7,380 nucleotides of DNA, taken from Lachnospiraceae bacterium (GTDB lineage Bacteria; Bacillota_A; Clostridia; Lachnospirales; Lachnospiraceae). Both the position numbers and the translations under genes were made by a program. The stretch is from positions 1-7,380 of the forward strand of contig JAETQR010000089.1 of assembly GCA_021770615.1 (NCBI GenBank), given 5' to 3'. Below, in pieces: positions 1 through 6,357 of the stretch (positions are counted from its first letter, which is position 1; every line of letters starts with the position of its first letter). The notes beneath the pieces are model-generated. The model made no database searches. It saw only the letters and a program-made list of their open reading frames with translations, and had not been told where the DNA came from.

Positions 1-4
1 TTAG

Positions 5-33
5 TTGATATCCGTTCTCATTTAAGGTATAAT
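5..33 (+). promoter_or_regulatory. Near-consensus vegetative (sigma-A type) promoter
   Basis: TTGATA at 5-10 and TATAAT at 28-33 are separated by exactly 17 bp, matching 11 of the 12 consensus positions for a housekeeping promoter. Transcription would start near position 40 and read rightwards. No start codon with a ribosome binding site follows before the plus-strand terminator at 78-116, so the promoter would drive a very short transcript. The match could be coincidental in AT-rich DNA, but the sequence and spacing are both close to ideal. Confidence 0.6.
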
Positions 34-39
34 TTTTTT

Positions 40-116
40 GTAAAGATATAGTTTTTAGCATACTTATATTTTACACCAACTGCCGGATTCTTTCGAGGTC
101 TGGCAGTTATTTTTTT
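40..116 (+). ncRNA. Candidate small RNA of about 75 nt
   Basis: This span lies between a near-ideal plus-strand promoter (5-33) and a plus-strand intrinsic terminator (78-116). The first part, about 40-77, is AT-rich and unstructured by eye. The second part is the terminator hairpin itself. I see no ATG, GTG or TTG with a Shine-Dalgarno sequence inside, so if transcribed it would be a non-coding RNA whose 3' end is the terminator, a common layout for bacterial small RNAs. It does not resemble any RNA family I can name. The alternative is that the hairpin merely ends a gene lying left of the window and the promoter match is fortuitous. Confidence 0.33.
78..116 (+). terminator. Intrinsic terminator, plus strand
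   Basis: AACTGCC at 78-84 pairs with GGCAGTT at 102-108. The stem extends inward by about five more pairs including G-U wobbles, leaving a loop of about 7 nt. A T-tract follows at 110-116, with another at 120-126. It would end rightward transcription, either of the short transcript starting near 40 or of a gene left of the window. It faces the minus-strand terminator at 131-171, so the two transcription units converge here. Confidence 0.8.
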
Positions 117-130
117 GCATTTTTTTGTAC

Positions 131-171
131 AAAAAGGGAGCTGCACACTAATTTCTTAGTGCGACAGCCCC
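131..171 (-). terminator. Intrinsic terminator ending the minus-strand operon
   Basis: Read on the minus strand, GGGGCTG, then CACTAA, loop GAAA, TTAGTG, CAGC and CCC form a stem of about 13 pairs. It is interrupted by a small internal loop and a bulged A. A run of five T follows at 135-131. It lies about 50 bp beyond the stop of the last minus-strand gene (223) and is the only strong terminator visible between position 6160 and the left end, consistent with one long unit. Confidence 0.88.
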
Positions 172-222
172 GACAAAATCATATTTACTTCTTCTCCCGC
201 ATCAACACCTTGCTTCCGGGCA

Positions 223-513
223 TCATTCTATCTTCTCATAACGCTCAAACACTTTATCTTCCCCGCATACATGCTTGGTTCCATCCGCATCTATAATGAT
301 ATAATCATTCTCATGTATAAAAGTACGTCCCCTCCGGTGTGTGATATACGGACACACAAAAGAGCCATTATCATCCTTTACCTTGACCAGGGTATCTGTT
401 ACGATCCACATTCTTGTGACCACATCCGCCCACAGCTCAAAGCCATCTTCAAGCCCTTTACCGGGTTCGTATTTTACCACATCTGCTTCCAACATGATTC
501 TTCTGCATTTCAT
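223..513 (-). CDS. Small PGDYG-like protein, phage-type family (96 aa)
   Basis: This is a soluble 96-residue protein with no signal peptide or membrane span. The C-terminal half, about residues 53-96, carries the pattern CPYIT, about 13 residues, NDYIII, about 8 residues, then a Cys and a VFE-x-YE ending. It resembles small PGDYG-type proteins common in phages and integrated elements of Firmicutes, whose ends read roughly GDWII-x-G-x-KGE-x-YPC and IFE-x-TYE. The usual Gly of the GDY motif is Asn69 here. Their biochemical function is unknown, so none is assigned. The start at 513 is chosen because AGGGG lies 6 nt upstream. An in-frame ATG at 627 lies inside the preceding receptor gene and adds a tail lacking family character. 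It begins 43 bp after the receptor stop and is the last gene before the terminator at 171-131. Confidence 0.75.
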   Translation of the reverse strand: MKCRRIMLEADVVKYEPGKGLEDGFELWADVVTRMWIVTDTLVKVKDDNGSFVCPYITHRRGRTFIHENDYIIIDADGTKHVCGEDKVFERYEKIE

Positions 514-556
514 ATGTATCCCCTGCCTTTCTTTTCCAAATGCCAAAGCCAAAAAG

Positions 557-2083
557 CTAATGTGTCTTTTTGGTTTCTTTACATAACGTTGTCGAACTGA
601 TCCGAAGAAGATTTCCGGAGACTTCATTGACCTGACGGAATGATTCTTCTACCTCGCGGGCAGCACTCTTCTGTGTCTCTGTCTCTTCTGCAATCTGTTC
701 CGCCTGTGCGATGGTATTCTCCACCAGATTCTCCATCTGCCCCACCATATGTAAAACTTCCTTGCTATGTCCTCTCGTATCCGCACCGGAATCCGTCGCA
801 ACCTTTGCCTTTTCCTTTGATTCTTCCTGAAGGACGCCGATTCGTTCCGCTTCTTTTTCCACTTCTTTCAGTTTTTCCAGTCCACTCGTCACGTTTGCTA
901 TATTCTCCTGATTCGAGACATGGACCTGTTCCAGCAGGGCTACGGTTTTGTGGAGGATTCCGGCAATGGCATCACTCGCCTGTTTGGAATCCTGTGCCAG
1001 CACTCCTACCTCTTCTGCCACCACGCTGAACCCTTTTCCCATCTCTCCCGCTCTTGCCGCTTCGATCGAAGCATTTAACGCAAGCAGATTTGTCTGACTG
1101 GCAATACCTGCGATTGTATCTGCAAAGCCCGATATATCCTTCATCCCTGCCTCCAGATTCTCAACCAGACTCTCTGTCTGTCTTGCCGAATGCTCAATCT
1201 CTCCGATTTCCTTCATTGTGCTCTGCATCATTTCTATATAATGGTGTAGCTTATCGGATGTTTCTTTTGATATTTCCAGCATTTGTTCCATATTATCTAC
1301 CACATCGTCCACGTTCTGATTCAATCCATGAATGGAATCACGGACAGAATCCACAAAGCGGGAACTCTCCTGACATTCCTGTAACGTCGCCTGCACAGAA
1401 CCCGTAATTTTTTCGTTCGTATCCGTAAAACCGTGAATGCAGCTTTCGAGCTGTTCTACCACGCCACTCAACTCTCCCGATGCCTTTTCACACTCGTCCA
1501 TGAGTGCCACGGTCTGTCTCGTATCCGCAAACCGGACAAGCATCTGATGGGACAGGTCGGCAATTTTTACACAAATAAGGCTCATCACGACGCTCTCCAT
1601 CAGAAATCCAATGGAGCGGCTGATAAACCACATCATATCTGTCTCATACTCGATCTGCGGCACATTCAATGAGCGGAAATACAAAGAAAGCACCAATAAA
1701 ATATAAGATACAACAGAAACCCGTATAGTAAATTTCTTATCATAATAAAACAAACTGAACACCATCGCAAAGCCATATGTCATATAGATACCGATCGCCG
1801 AATTCGTAGCCATCAACGCCACCAGCGCAGCAAGGGCAAACGTTGTCACATATTTCATTATGTGGATCGGTGTATGTAACTTATAAGCGATCCCCGGTCC
1901 CTGTGTCACTACCACGCCAACTGCCGAAAGCAGGATCAACTCTCCTATTTTCGCCTGAAAAATACCGGCAAGCGACAGTACGATCAGCACCGGATAGACA
2001 AAGATCAGCCACCGCAGTGCCTTTACCGCTGTTTTTGTTACCTTTTTATCATTTTCATTAAAAAAATTCTCTTCCATGTTCAT
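557..2083 (-). CDS. Methyl-accepting chemotaxis protein with multi-span membrane sensor (508 aa)
   Basis: A chemoreceptor that would signal to CheW and CheA. Residues 1-20 are cytoplasmic and charged. Residues about 22-177 form roughly six hydrophobic helices (22-43, 46-67, 75-97, 98-114, 118-136, 152-176) with short loops, so there is no extracellular ligand domain. A long coiled coil follows. The diagnostic signalling hairpin is at about 325-370, with [18 protein letters not shown] and Glu341, Arg344 and Glu347 at the tip. Arms of about 160 residues flank the tip. I see no clear HAMP domain: membrane helix six runs almost directly into the coil. EVGVLA replaces the common EVRKLA after the tip. 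No C-terminal CheR-tethering pentapeptide is seen. The start at 2083 is fixed by AGGAGGT at 2097-2091, 7 nt upstream. The gene begins 29 bp after the previous receptor, so co-transcription is likely. A ligand embedded in the membrane, or a membrane or energy state, is possible but unproven. Confidence 0.96.
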   Translation of the reverse strand: MNMEENFFNENDKKVTKTAVKALRWLIFVYPVLIVLSLAGIFQAKIGELILLSAVGVVVTQGPGIAYKLHTPIHIMKYVTTFALAALVALMATNSAIGIYMTYGFAMVFSLFYYDKKFTIRVSVVSYILLVLSLYFRSLNVPQIEYETDMMWFISRSIGFLMESVVMSLICVKIADLSHQMLVRFADTRQTVALMDECEKASGELSGVVEQLESCIHGFTDTNEKITGSVQATLQECQESSRFVDSVRDSIHGLNQNVDDVVDNMEQMLEISKETSDKLHHYIEMMQSTMKEIGEIEHSARQTESLVENLEAGMKDISGFADTIAGIASQTNLLALNASIEAARAGEMGKGFSVVAEEVGVLAQDSKQASDAIAGILHKTVALLEQVHVSNQENIANVTSGLEKLKEVEKEAERIGVLQEESKEKAKVATDSGADTRGHSKEVLHMVGQMENLVENTIAQAEQIAEETETQKSAAREVEESFRQVNEVSGNLLRISSTTLCKETKKTH

Positions 2084-2112
2084 ACAAAATACCTCCTGTT
2101 ATCATCGACCTG

Positions 2113-3822
2113 TCATGGTTCGATCCGATAAGCGCTTAGTTCTCTGTTCATTCCTGAAATATTCTGAAACGTTTCCTCTGTTGAACCCTCAATATCCTTC
2201 ATATCTGTATTCATAGACAACAGCATCTCCGACACATGAACGATTTCCGTACTTGTTTCCTCAGATGCCGTGCTGACAGACTGCATGATGTCATTGATGC
2301 TCTTCAGTGACTCTTCATACTGTTCCGTTATTTGCTGCAACTGCTCCATAGACATCCGTATTTCATCGGATTGCCCCATAAAACTGTGGGAAGCATTACT
2401 GAAGCTTTTATAATCTCCGGAAATCTCGTTCCGCAAAAAGGAAAGCATCTGCTCTGCCAGCTTATCCAGCCCTTCCACTGCCTCCACGACATCGCTGCTC
2501 ATGATCTGAATCTCATTTGCCGCATCACTGGTATTGTGGGCCAACGTCTCGATTTCCCGGGCTACAACCTCAAATCCCCGTCCCGCTTCTCCAGCTCTTG
2601 CCGCCTCGATCGAAGCGTTCAGTGCCAATAGATTCGTCTGGGCAGAAATACTTAAAATAGAATCCGAAAGCTCTTTTATCCGAAGGACCGCCTCTGCCCT
2701 CTCCTTTTCCTTCTGCATGCCTGCGGACATAGTCTCCACGTTTTCTCCAATCTCTTTAGCTGAGTCTTTTGCCGTTTCATTCAGCTCCTTTGAAGAAACA
2801 TAAATCTCTTTCAGATTATTGGTATTCCGGGTAACAATATCCACAATACTCTGAATATCCTTATATACAAAATCCACCTGCTCCCTGGCAGTCTCGGCAG
2901 ATGCCGCAATCTCTTCCGAAGATGCCACCATAGATTGTATTGTGTTATTTATATTGGTGATCCGGGAAACAGAGCCGGACACATGTGTATTGATACTCTC
3001 CATTTTAAATTCAATATTGTCTGTTCCGCCCTTGATCTGACGGACAGTATTGGCAGTTTTTCTCAAAAGCTGGTTTAAACTGTTTCCGATCACTTCCAAT
3101 TCATCACCGGAAGTAATATCCAACACCTTTGTCAGATCTCCGTCATCCGACGCCACTTCCAGGATCTTGTTATTTACTTTGCCGAAATTGCGCCTCATCC
3201 TGACAGATACGGTCACTGCTGCGATAAGCGCAAAGAGAATGCCGATCGCCACCGAAAACAAAATGTTGCGAATCAGATGATTCAGGGAGGTCTGTATCGA
3301 CGAAGCCTCATAATCGACAGCTACGATCCCCAGTGTTTTTCCATTATGTACAACCGGTGCATAACCACTGTAAAACGTTCCCCACTCATCGGTAAATGCT
3401 TCCTGCGTCACACTTGCTTTTCCTTCCATCGCCTCAAACATGGCATCCTGTGCCTCATAATCCTCAGCATATTCTCCGGGATCATCCGGATCCGTATCTA
3501 CAACAAACTGAAAATTGCTTTCGTCTTTTGGCATGAGCGTGTAGACATAAGTCACCGAATCTCCTGACAGAAAAAAACTAAGGGAATCTTTAACCGCCAA
3601 CAGAGCTTCTTTATCACCCTCGATCGCCTTCAAAAAAGTCTCCCCATCCACATTTTCAGCAGCAATCACTGCAATTTCCATCACATTACCCATCGTCTTC
3701 TGCCGTAAAAAGCGCCCCATTGTCGAATAAGAAACTCCTCCTACGATCAGGGCAACAACAAGAGAAGCACCCATAATAAAAAGAAACAACTGTGTAGCTA
3801 TACTGATTTTTCTGGTTTTCAT
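2113..3822 (-). CDS. Methyl-accepting chemotaxis protein with extracellular Cache-like domain (569 aa)
   Basis: A transmembrane chemoreceptor of classic layout. The first membrane helix is at about residues 9-31, the extracellular sensor at about 40-182, the second helix at about 185-207, a HAMP-like linker at about 208-262, and the signalling coiled coil at about 290-560. The sensor has features of the Cache/PDC fold: YVYTLMP, then FVVDTDPDD, then EWGTFYSGYAPV, then GIVAVDYEAS. This family usually binds small molecules such as amino acids or organic acids; the ligand cannot be read here. The hairpin tip has [18 protein letters not shown], with Glu406, Arg409 and Glu412. The open frame runs back to 4077 inside the upstream regulator gene, but that stretch reads as unrelated sequence. 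The ATG at 3822 gives a normal charged N terminus before the first helix, with GGAGGGG about 10 nt upstream. The next receptor begins 29 bp downstream. Confidence 0.96.
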   Translation of the reverse strand: MKTRKISIATQLFLFIMGASLVVALIVGGVSYSTMGRFLRQKTMGNVMEIAVIAAENVDGETFLKAIEGDKEALLAVKDSLSFFLSGDSVTYVYTLMPKDESNFQFVVDTDPDDPGEYAEDYEAQDAMFEAMEGKASVTQEAFTDEWGTFYSGYAPVVHNGKTLGIVAVDYEASSIQTSLNHLIRNILFSVAIGILFALIAAVTVSVRMRRNFGKVNNKILEVASDDGDLTKVLDITSGDELEVIGNSLNQLLRKTANTVRQIKGGTDNIEFKMESINTHVSGSVSRITNINNTIQSMVASSEEIAASAETAREQVDFVYKDIQSIVDIVTRNTNNLKEIYVSSKELNETAKDSAKEIGENVETMSAGMQKEKERAEAVLRIKELSDSILSISAQTNLLALNASIEAARAGEAGRGFEVVAREIETLAHNTSDAANEIQIMSSDVVEAVEGLDKLAEQMLSFLRNEISGDYKSFSNASHSFMGQSDEIRMSMEQLQQITEQYEESLKSINDIMQSVSTASEETSTEIVHVSEMLLSMNTDMKDIEGSTEETFQNISGMNRELSAYRIEP

Positions 3823-3832
3823 ACCTTTATCA

Positions 3833-3839
3833 CCCCTCC
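3833..3839 (-). promoter_or_regulatory. Ribosome binding site deciding the start of the Cache receptor
   Basis: GGAGGGG read on the minus strand lies 10 nt before the ATG at 3822. An alternative in-frame ATG at 3843 would contain this site within its own coding region and has no comparable site of its own. This supports the 569-residue start. Confidence 0.7.
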
Positions 3840-3859
3840 GCATCCATTCTGCGCTGTTT

Positions 3860-3880
3860 ATTATATTTTCAGCATAACAT
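3860..3880 (-). promoter_or_regulatory. Possible promoter for the chemoreceptor pair
   Basis: On the minus strand a perfect TATAAT sits at 3865-3860, about 37 bp before the receptor start. Just upstream, at 3880-3871, is ATGTTATGCT, resembling an extended -10. Neither has a convincing -35 at 16-18 bp. I found no SigD/FliA-type motif in the 148-bp gap (3823-3970), although receptor genes are often controlled by that sigma factor. With no terminator after the regulator gene, read-through from upstream is equally possible. Confidence 0.35.
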
Positions 3881-3970
3881 ATATGATTGTTCCAAATCCA
3901 CCTTCTGGTACAATTCGCACTTTTTGGGGTGTATTTTGTCACATCATGAGCTTTCGTATATAAACTGAGC

Positions 3971-4720
3971 TCATTCCTCCCCGCAATAATAATCAAAATA
4001 CTGCTCCCACAAAAGGCGGTACGCCCCTCTGGGCGGATAGATCTTTTTTCCGTTATCCATCTTGGTCTCCTGTGCATTCAGACTGTCTACATGTTCCAGA
4101 TTAATGATATAAGAAGCGCCTACTTTCACAAACGCCTGAAAATCACAGATCATCTCATAAATCTTTGCCATCGTCATATTCTGAACCAGTTCTGTACCAT
4201 CTGCCAGATAGATATGCTGTCGTTTTCCCTGCGCTTCACAGTATACAATATCCTTTAATGGCACTTTTATGACTCCCCCTTCTCCTTTTAACAGGATATA
4301 TTTCTTTCGCACCTGCTCTTCATCTTTTACAAATCTGTCTAATATGGAAAACAACTTGTCTTTGGATACCGGCTTGAGCAGATACGAGGATGCCTCCACA
4401 TCAAAGGCTTCCAGGGCATACTCTCTGGATGTAGTGAGAAAGAGAAGCTTGGCATCGTTTCCCATATCACGAAGCTGTTTTGCTGCTTCCATTCCCAAAG
4501 GGATCTTTTCTCCTTTTTCTCCCGGCATGTAAATATCCATAAAAACCAGATCCGGTGCATAATTTCTTTCCCGGATCAAACCGAGCAGCTCACCCGCATT
4601 TTCAAAACACCTGATCGTAAAGTCCGAACCGGGATTTCTTTTCTCATAGTCACCCAATAATTTTTTTGTTTTTTCTAACTCTGCTGTCTCGTCATCACAG
4701 AGTGCGATCTGATATGTCAT
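3971..4720 (-). CDS. LytTR-family response regulator, AgrA-like (249 aa)
   Basis: A cytoplasmic two-component regulator. The receiver domain is at residues 1-130: acidic pair Asp9-Asp10, phosphoacceptor Asp62 in FMDIYMPG, Thr96/Thr97, and Lys116 followed by Pro. The LytTR DNA-binding domain is at about 137-247. Phosphorylation would be expected to promote dimerisation and binding to paired direct repeats, as known for AgrA, ComE and LytR relatives. In the LytTR domain the usual HxSY-type segment is VGASYI, also found in the second regulator of this window. The start at 4720 has GGAG 5 nt upstream. It lies 29 bp after the stop of the AgrC-like kinase, so the two almost certainly form one operon and a cognate pair. 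A 148-bp gap follows before the chemoreceptors. Its targets are unknown; nearby promoters are natural candidates. Confidence 0.96.
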   Translation of the reverse strand: MTYQIALCDDETAELEKTKKLLGDYEKRNPGSDFTIRCFENAGELLGLIRERNYAPDLVFMDIYMPGEKGEKIPLGMEAAKQLRDMGNDAKLLFLTTSREYALEAFDVEASSYLLKPVSKDKLFSILDRFVKDEEQVRKKYILLKGEGGVIKVPLKDIVYCEAQGKRQHIYLADGTELVQNMTMAKIYEMICDFQAFVKVGASYIINLEHVDSLNAQETKMDNGKKIYPPRGAYRLLWEQYFDYYCGEE

Positions 4721-4749
4721 CTCTTCTCCATTCCGAAGTGTCTGGCCTT

Positions 4750-6066
4750 TTAAGAAACCGGCTCTGCATTCATGATCAGCCGGAATACAAACACTCCCTT
4801 ATCATTTTTAAAATCGTAGTCCCCATTATATTTCTCTGCCGTCCTGATAATACTCGAAACCCCGACTCCTCCCGTAAATTTCGGTTTCGGTTTTCCGTCC
4901 TCTAATTCGGTTTCCATCCTGCAGGTGTTGCTACAGGAGATAATCAGTTTATTTTTCCGTTTTTTTAACATCAGATGAATAAAGCATTCCCTTCCATCCG
5001 GATTCTTTTTTACTTCCATGCAGGCATAAATCGCATTTTCATAGGCATTGGCAAGGATCACCACCAGATCAATGCTCGGTATCATCTGCTTTTTCCCGAT
5101 CTCAACATCCAGTATTACCTTGATATCTTCACTTCTTGCCTTTCTGGTATAAGCCGCCAGAATATTATTAACTGCGGTATTTGCACATATCGTTTCCGGT
5201 ATCCCCTGATCCATTTCCTTCTCATACTCTTTGAGATACTGCAGTAATTCTTCCTTTTGCTCCCTGCGTGTATACTCCGCTATGACTGCATTGTGGTGTC
5301 TTGCATCATGACGGATCCTCCTGCCCGATTCCACAGACTCTTCCAGAATCTCAAGCTGACGTTCCAAAAGCCTGTAATTCATCTGCATCAGCTGGTTTTC
5401 CCGCTCATATTCCCTCTCTTTGCCAACATGAAGATAGAAATGGAATACAAGAAGCTGCAGGGTTCCCGTCAGGAGAAAATTTGTTACGATCTGATACATA
5501 CGGTGCAAAGTCAATTCCCTGTTCAGACTTGGATTCAAAATGTAACTGATTCCAAATAATATGCAGATGATCATAACAGCAACACTAAACTTATCTGCTT
5601 CTTTTTCCACATAATCACCAAATTGCTGAATGGGTTCCTTTACATACTTGTCCACCAGCAGTAAGATCAGGCAAACTAACAGGATACGTACAATGATATC
5701 TGCCCATACGTTTCGCTCAAATAAAAGGATCGAAATCTCCAGCCCCCCGATCACAAAAATTGCCATCAGATAAAAAATCAGTGCGAGTTTATACATTTTC
5801 AGATAGACAGAGTCCCTGCCGATCCAAAAGGCAAAGGCTGAAAAACACAGATACATGATAAACGCTACCATCCGCACACAGCTTGCCCAGTCTACCATAT
5901 ACCAGATACATGCCAGAACCGTTATCACCATACAAAAACAACCATAACACACAATCGTTTTTTTTCTGTCAAACCGTGATCTACTAATTAGGGAAAACAA
6001 TAAGGTTACTCCTATGAGACTGATCATAAATCGAACAAACGCTATATATACAGAACCCCCTAACAT
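4750..6066 (-). CDS. AgrC-like GHKL sensor histidine kinase (438 aa)
   Basis: A membrane sensor kinase of the HPK10 (AgrC) type. The N-terminal half holds about seven hydrophobic helices at residues 5-27, 37-56, 62-82, 91-116, 122-139, 160-178 and 190-214, and no large extracellular domain. A short coiled coil at about 215-248 leads to the phosphoacceptor His253 in RRIRHDARHH. The GHKL ATPase domain is at about 295-435: N box ANAYENAIYAC with Asn340 and Asn344, glycine box GGVGVSSII at 399-407, and a late Gly motif near 424. This family phosphorylates LytTR regulators, and one is encoded 29 bp downstream. Relatives often sense secreted cyclic peptides made by AgrB from AgrD, but neither is present here, so the ligand is unknown. 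The ATG at 6066 has a stop codon two codons upstream; the nearest GGAG is 14 nt away, a loose spacing. Two extended -10 boxes precede the gene. Confidence 0.95.
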   Translation of the reverse strand: MLGGSVYIAFVRFMISLIGVTLLFSLISRSRFDRKKTIVCYGCFCMVITVLACIWYMVDWASCVRMVAFIMYLCFSAFAFWIGRDSVYLKMYKLALIFYLMAIFVIGGLEISILLFERNVWADIIVRILLVCLILLLVDKYVKEPIQQFGDYVEKEADKFSVAVMIICILFGISYILNPSLNRELTLHRMYQIVTNFLLTGTLQLLVFHFYLHVGKEREYERENQLMQMNYRLLERQLEILEESVESGRRIRHDARHHNAVIAEYTRREQKEELLQYLKEYEKEMDQGIPETICANTAVNNILAAYTRKARSEDIKVILDVEIGKKQMIPSIDLVVILANAYENAIYACMEVKKNPDGRECFIHLMLKKRKNKLIISCSNTCRMETELEDGKPKPKFTGGVGVSSIIRTAEKYNGDYDFKNDKGVFVFRLIMNAEPVS

Positions 6067-6092
6067 AATTTATCTCTTGTCTCCTTTCTCTG

Positions 6093-6108
6093 TGTCTGAC
6101 TGTCTGAC
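6093..6108 (-). repeat. Tandem 8-bp repeat in the kinase leader
   Basis: GTCAGACA occurs twice head to tail on the minus strand (6108-6101 and 6100-6093). It lies just downstream of the proximal -10 box at 6116-6111, so it would sit at the very start of the kinase mRNA or over the transcription start point. Placement suits a regulator-binding or start-site element, but the sequence does not match a site I can name, including the LytTR consensus. Confidence 0.6.
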
Positions 6109-6110
6109 CT

Positions 6111-6150
6111 ATTATAACATAATTCTTGTGCTGCGTACTTATTATAACAT
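6111..6150 (-). promoter_or_regulatory. Two identical extended -10 promoters, 30 bp apart
   Basis: ATGTTATAAT occurs at 6150-6141 and again at 6120-6111. Each contains a perfect TATAAT preceded by TG with one intervening base, the extended -10 motif that can function with a poor -35. No good -35 is visible for either. They sit between the terminator of the upstream unit (6186-6163) and the kinase start (6066), so they are the natural promoters of the kinase-regulator operon, with leaders of roughly 40 and 70 nt. Confidence 0.68.
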
Positions 6151-6162
6151 GTACACCATAAC

Positions 6163-6186
6163 AAAAAAACCACCTGAAAGTGGTTT
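6163..6186 (-). terminator. Intrinsic terminator after the small membrane peptide gene
   Basis: On the minus strand AAACCAC (6186-6180), loop TTTCAG and GTGGTTT (6173-6167) make a 7-bp stem that runs into a seven-T tract ending at 6163. It is 18 bp beyond the stop of the 50-residue ORF. It separates the orphan regulator unit from the kinase operon, which has its own promoters immediately downstream. Confidence 0.85.
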
Positions 6187-6204
6187 GGCATAATTGGTCG
6201 GTTT

Positions 6205-6357
6205 TCAGGCAAATTTGGTTGGCCGGGCGACAGGGTAAGCGTTTACATAAAACATAAATTTCCCTCTGGAATATTTGCGTTCCAGCATGTGATAGATCAC
6301 AATGACGTGGCACAGCACCGTAAGAAATAATCCCGGGAGCTGGTATAATCCGCTCAT
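6205..6357 (-). CDS. Small single-span membrane peptide, unrecognised (50 aa)
   Basis: A 50-codon ORF begins with an ATG that overlaps the stop of the orphan LytTR regulator (ATGA arrangement). It has a near-perfect AAGGAGG 7 nt upstream (6371-6365), and an intrinsic terminator follows its stop. These three signs make a real, translationally coupled gene likely. Residues about 7-25 form one hydrophobic helix with Cys16 in the middle. A basic stretch (ERKYSRGKF) follows, then a short tail with Tyr42-Pro43 and Arg46-Pro47, ending TKFA. By the positive-inside rule the C terminus would be cytoplasmic. I do not recognise the family. It lacks the layout of an AgrD precursor, having no acidic C-terminal tail or thiolactone-type Cys core, and no AgrB is nearby. 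It could be a signalling peptide, a small regulator of a membrane sensor, or the remnant of a kinase N terminus; none is established. Confidence 0.72.
   Translation of the reverse strand: MSGLYQLPGLFLTVLCHVIVIYHMLERKYSRGKFMFYVNAYPVARPTKFA

Noticed and set aside
514..627. N-terminal extension of the PGDYG-like protein back to 627
   Set aside because: The extension is the end of the chemoreceptor read in another frame; the start at 513 has its own ribosome site.
640..1029. Long plus-strand frames opposite the chemoreceptors and kinase
   Set aside because: They are antisense shadows of coding regions, rich in Pro, Ser and Leu, without ribosome sites or recognisable domains.
1030..1100. Similarity between 1030-1100 and about 2575-2645 as a possible DNA repeat
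   Set aside because: Both stretches encode the conserved chemoreceptor signalling tip, so the likeness is protein conservation and not a mobile repeat.
3823..4077. N-terminal extension of the Cache chemoreceptor back to 4077
   Set aside because: The extra 85 residues overlap the regulator gene, lack a ribosome site at 4077 and read as random sequence before a normal receptor N terminus at 3822.
6093..6150. CRISPR-like or phase-variable array before the kinase
   Set aside because: There are only two copies each of an 8-bp and a 10-bp repeat, with no spacer pattern and no cas genes. A promoter and regulatory reading fits better.
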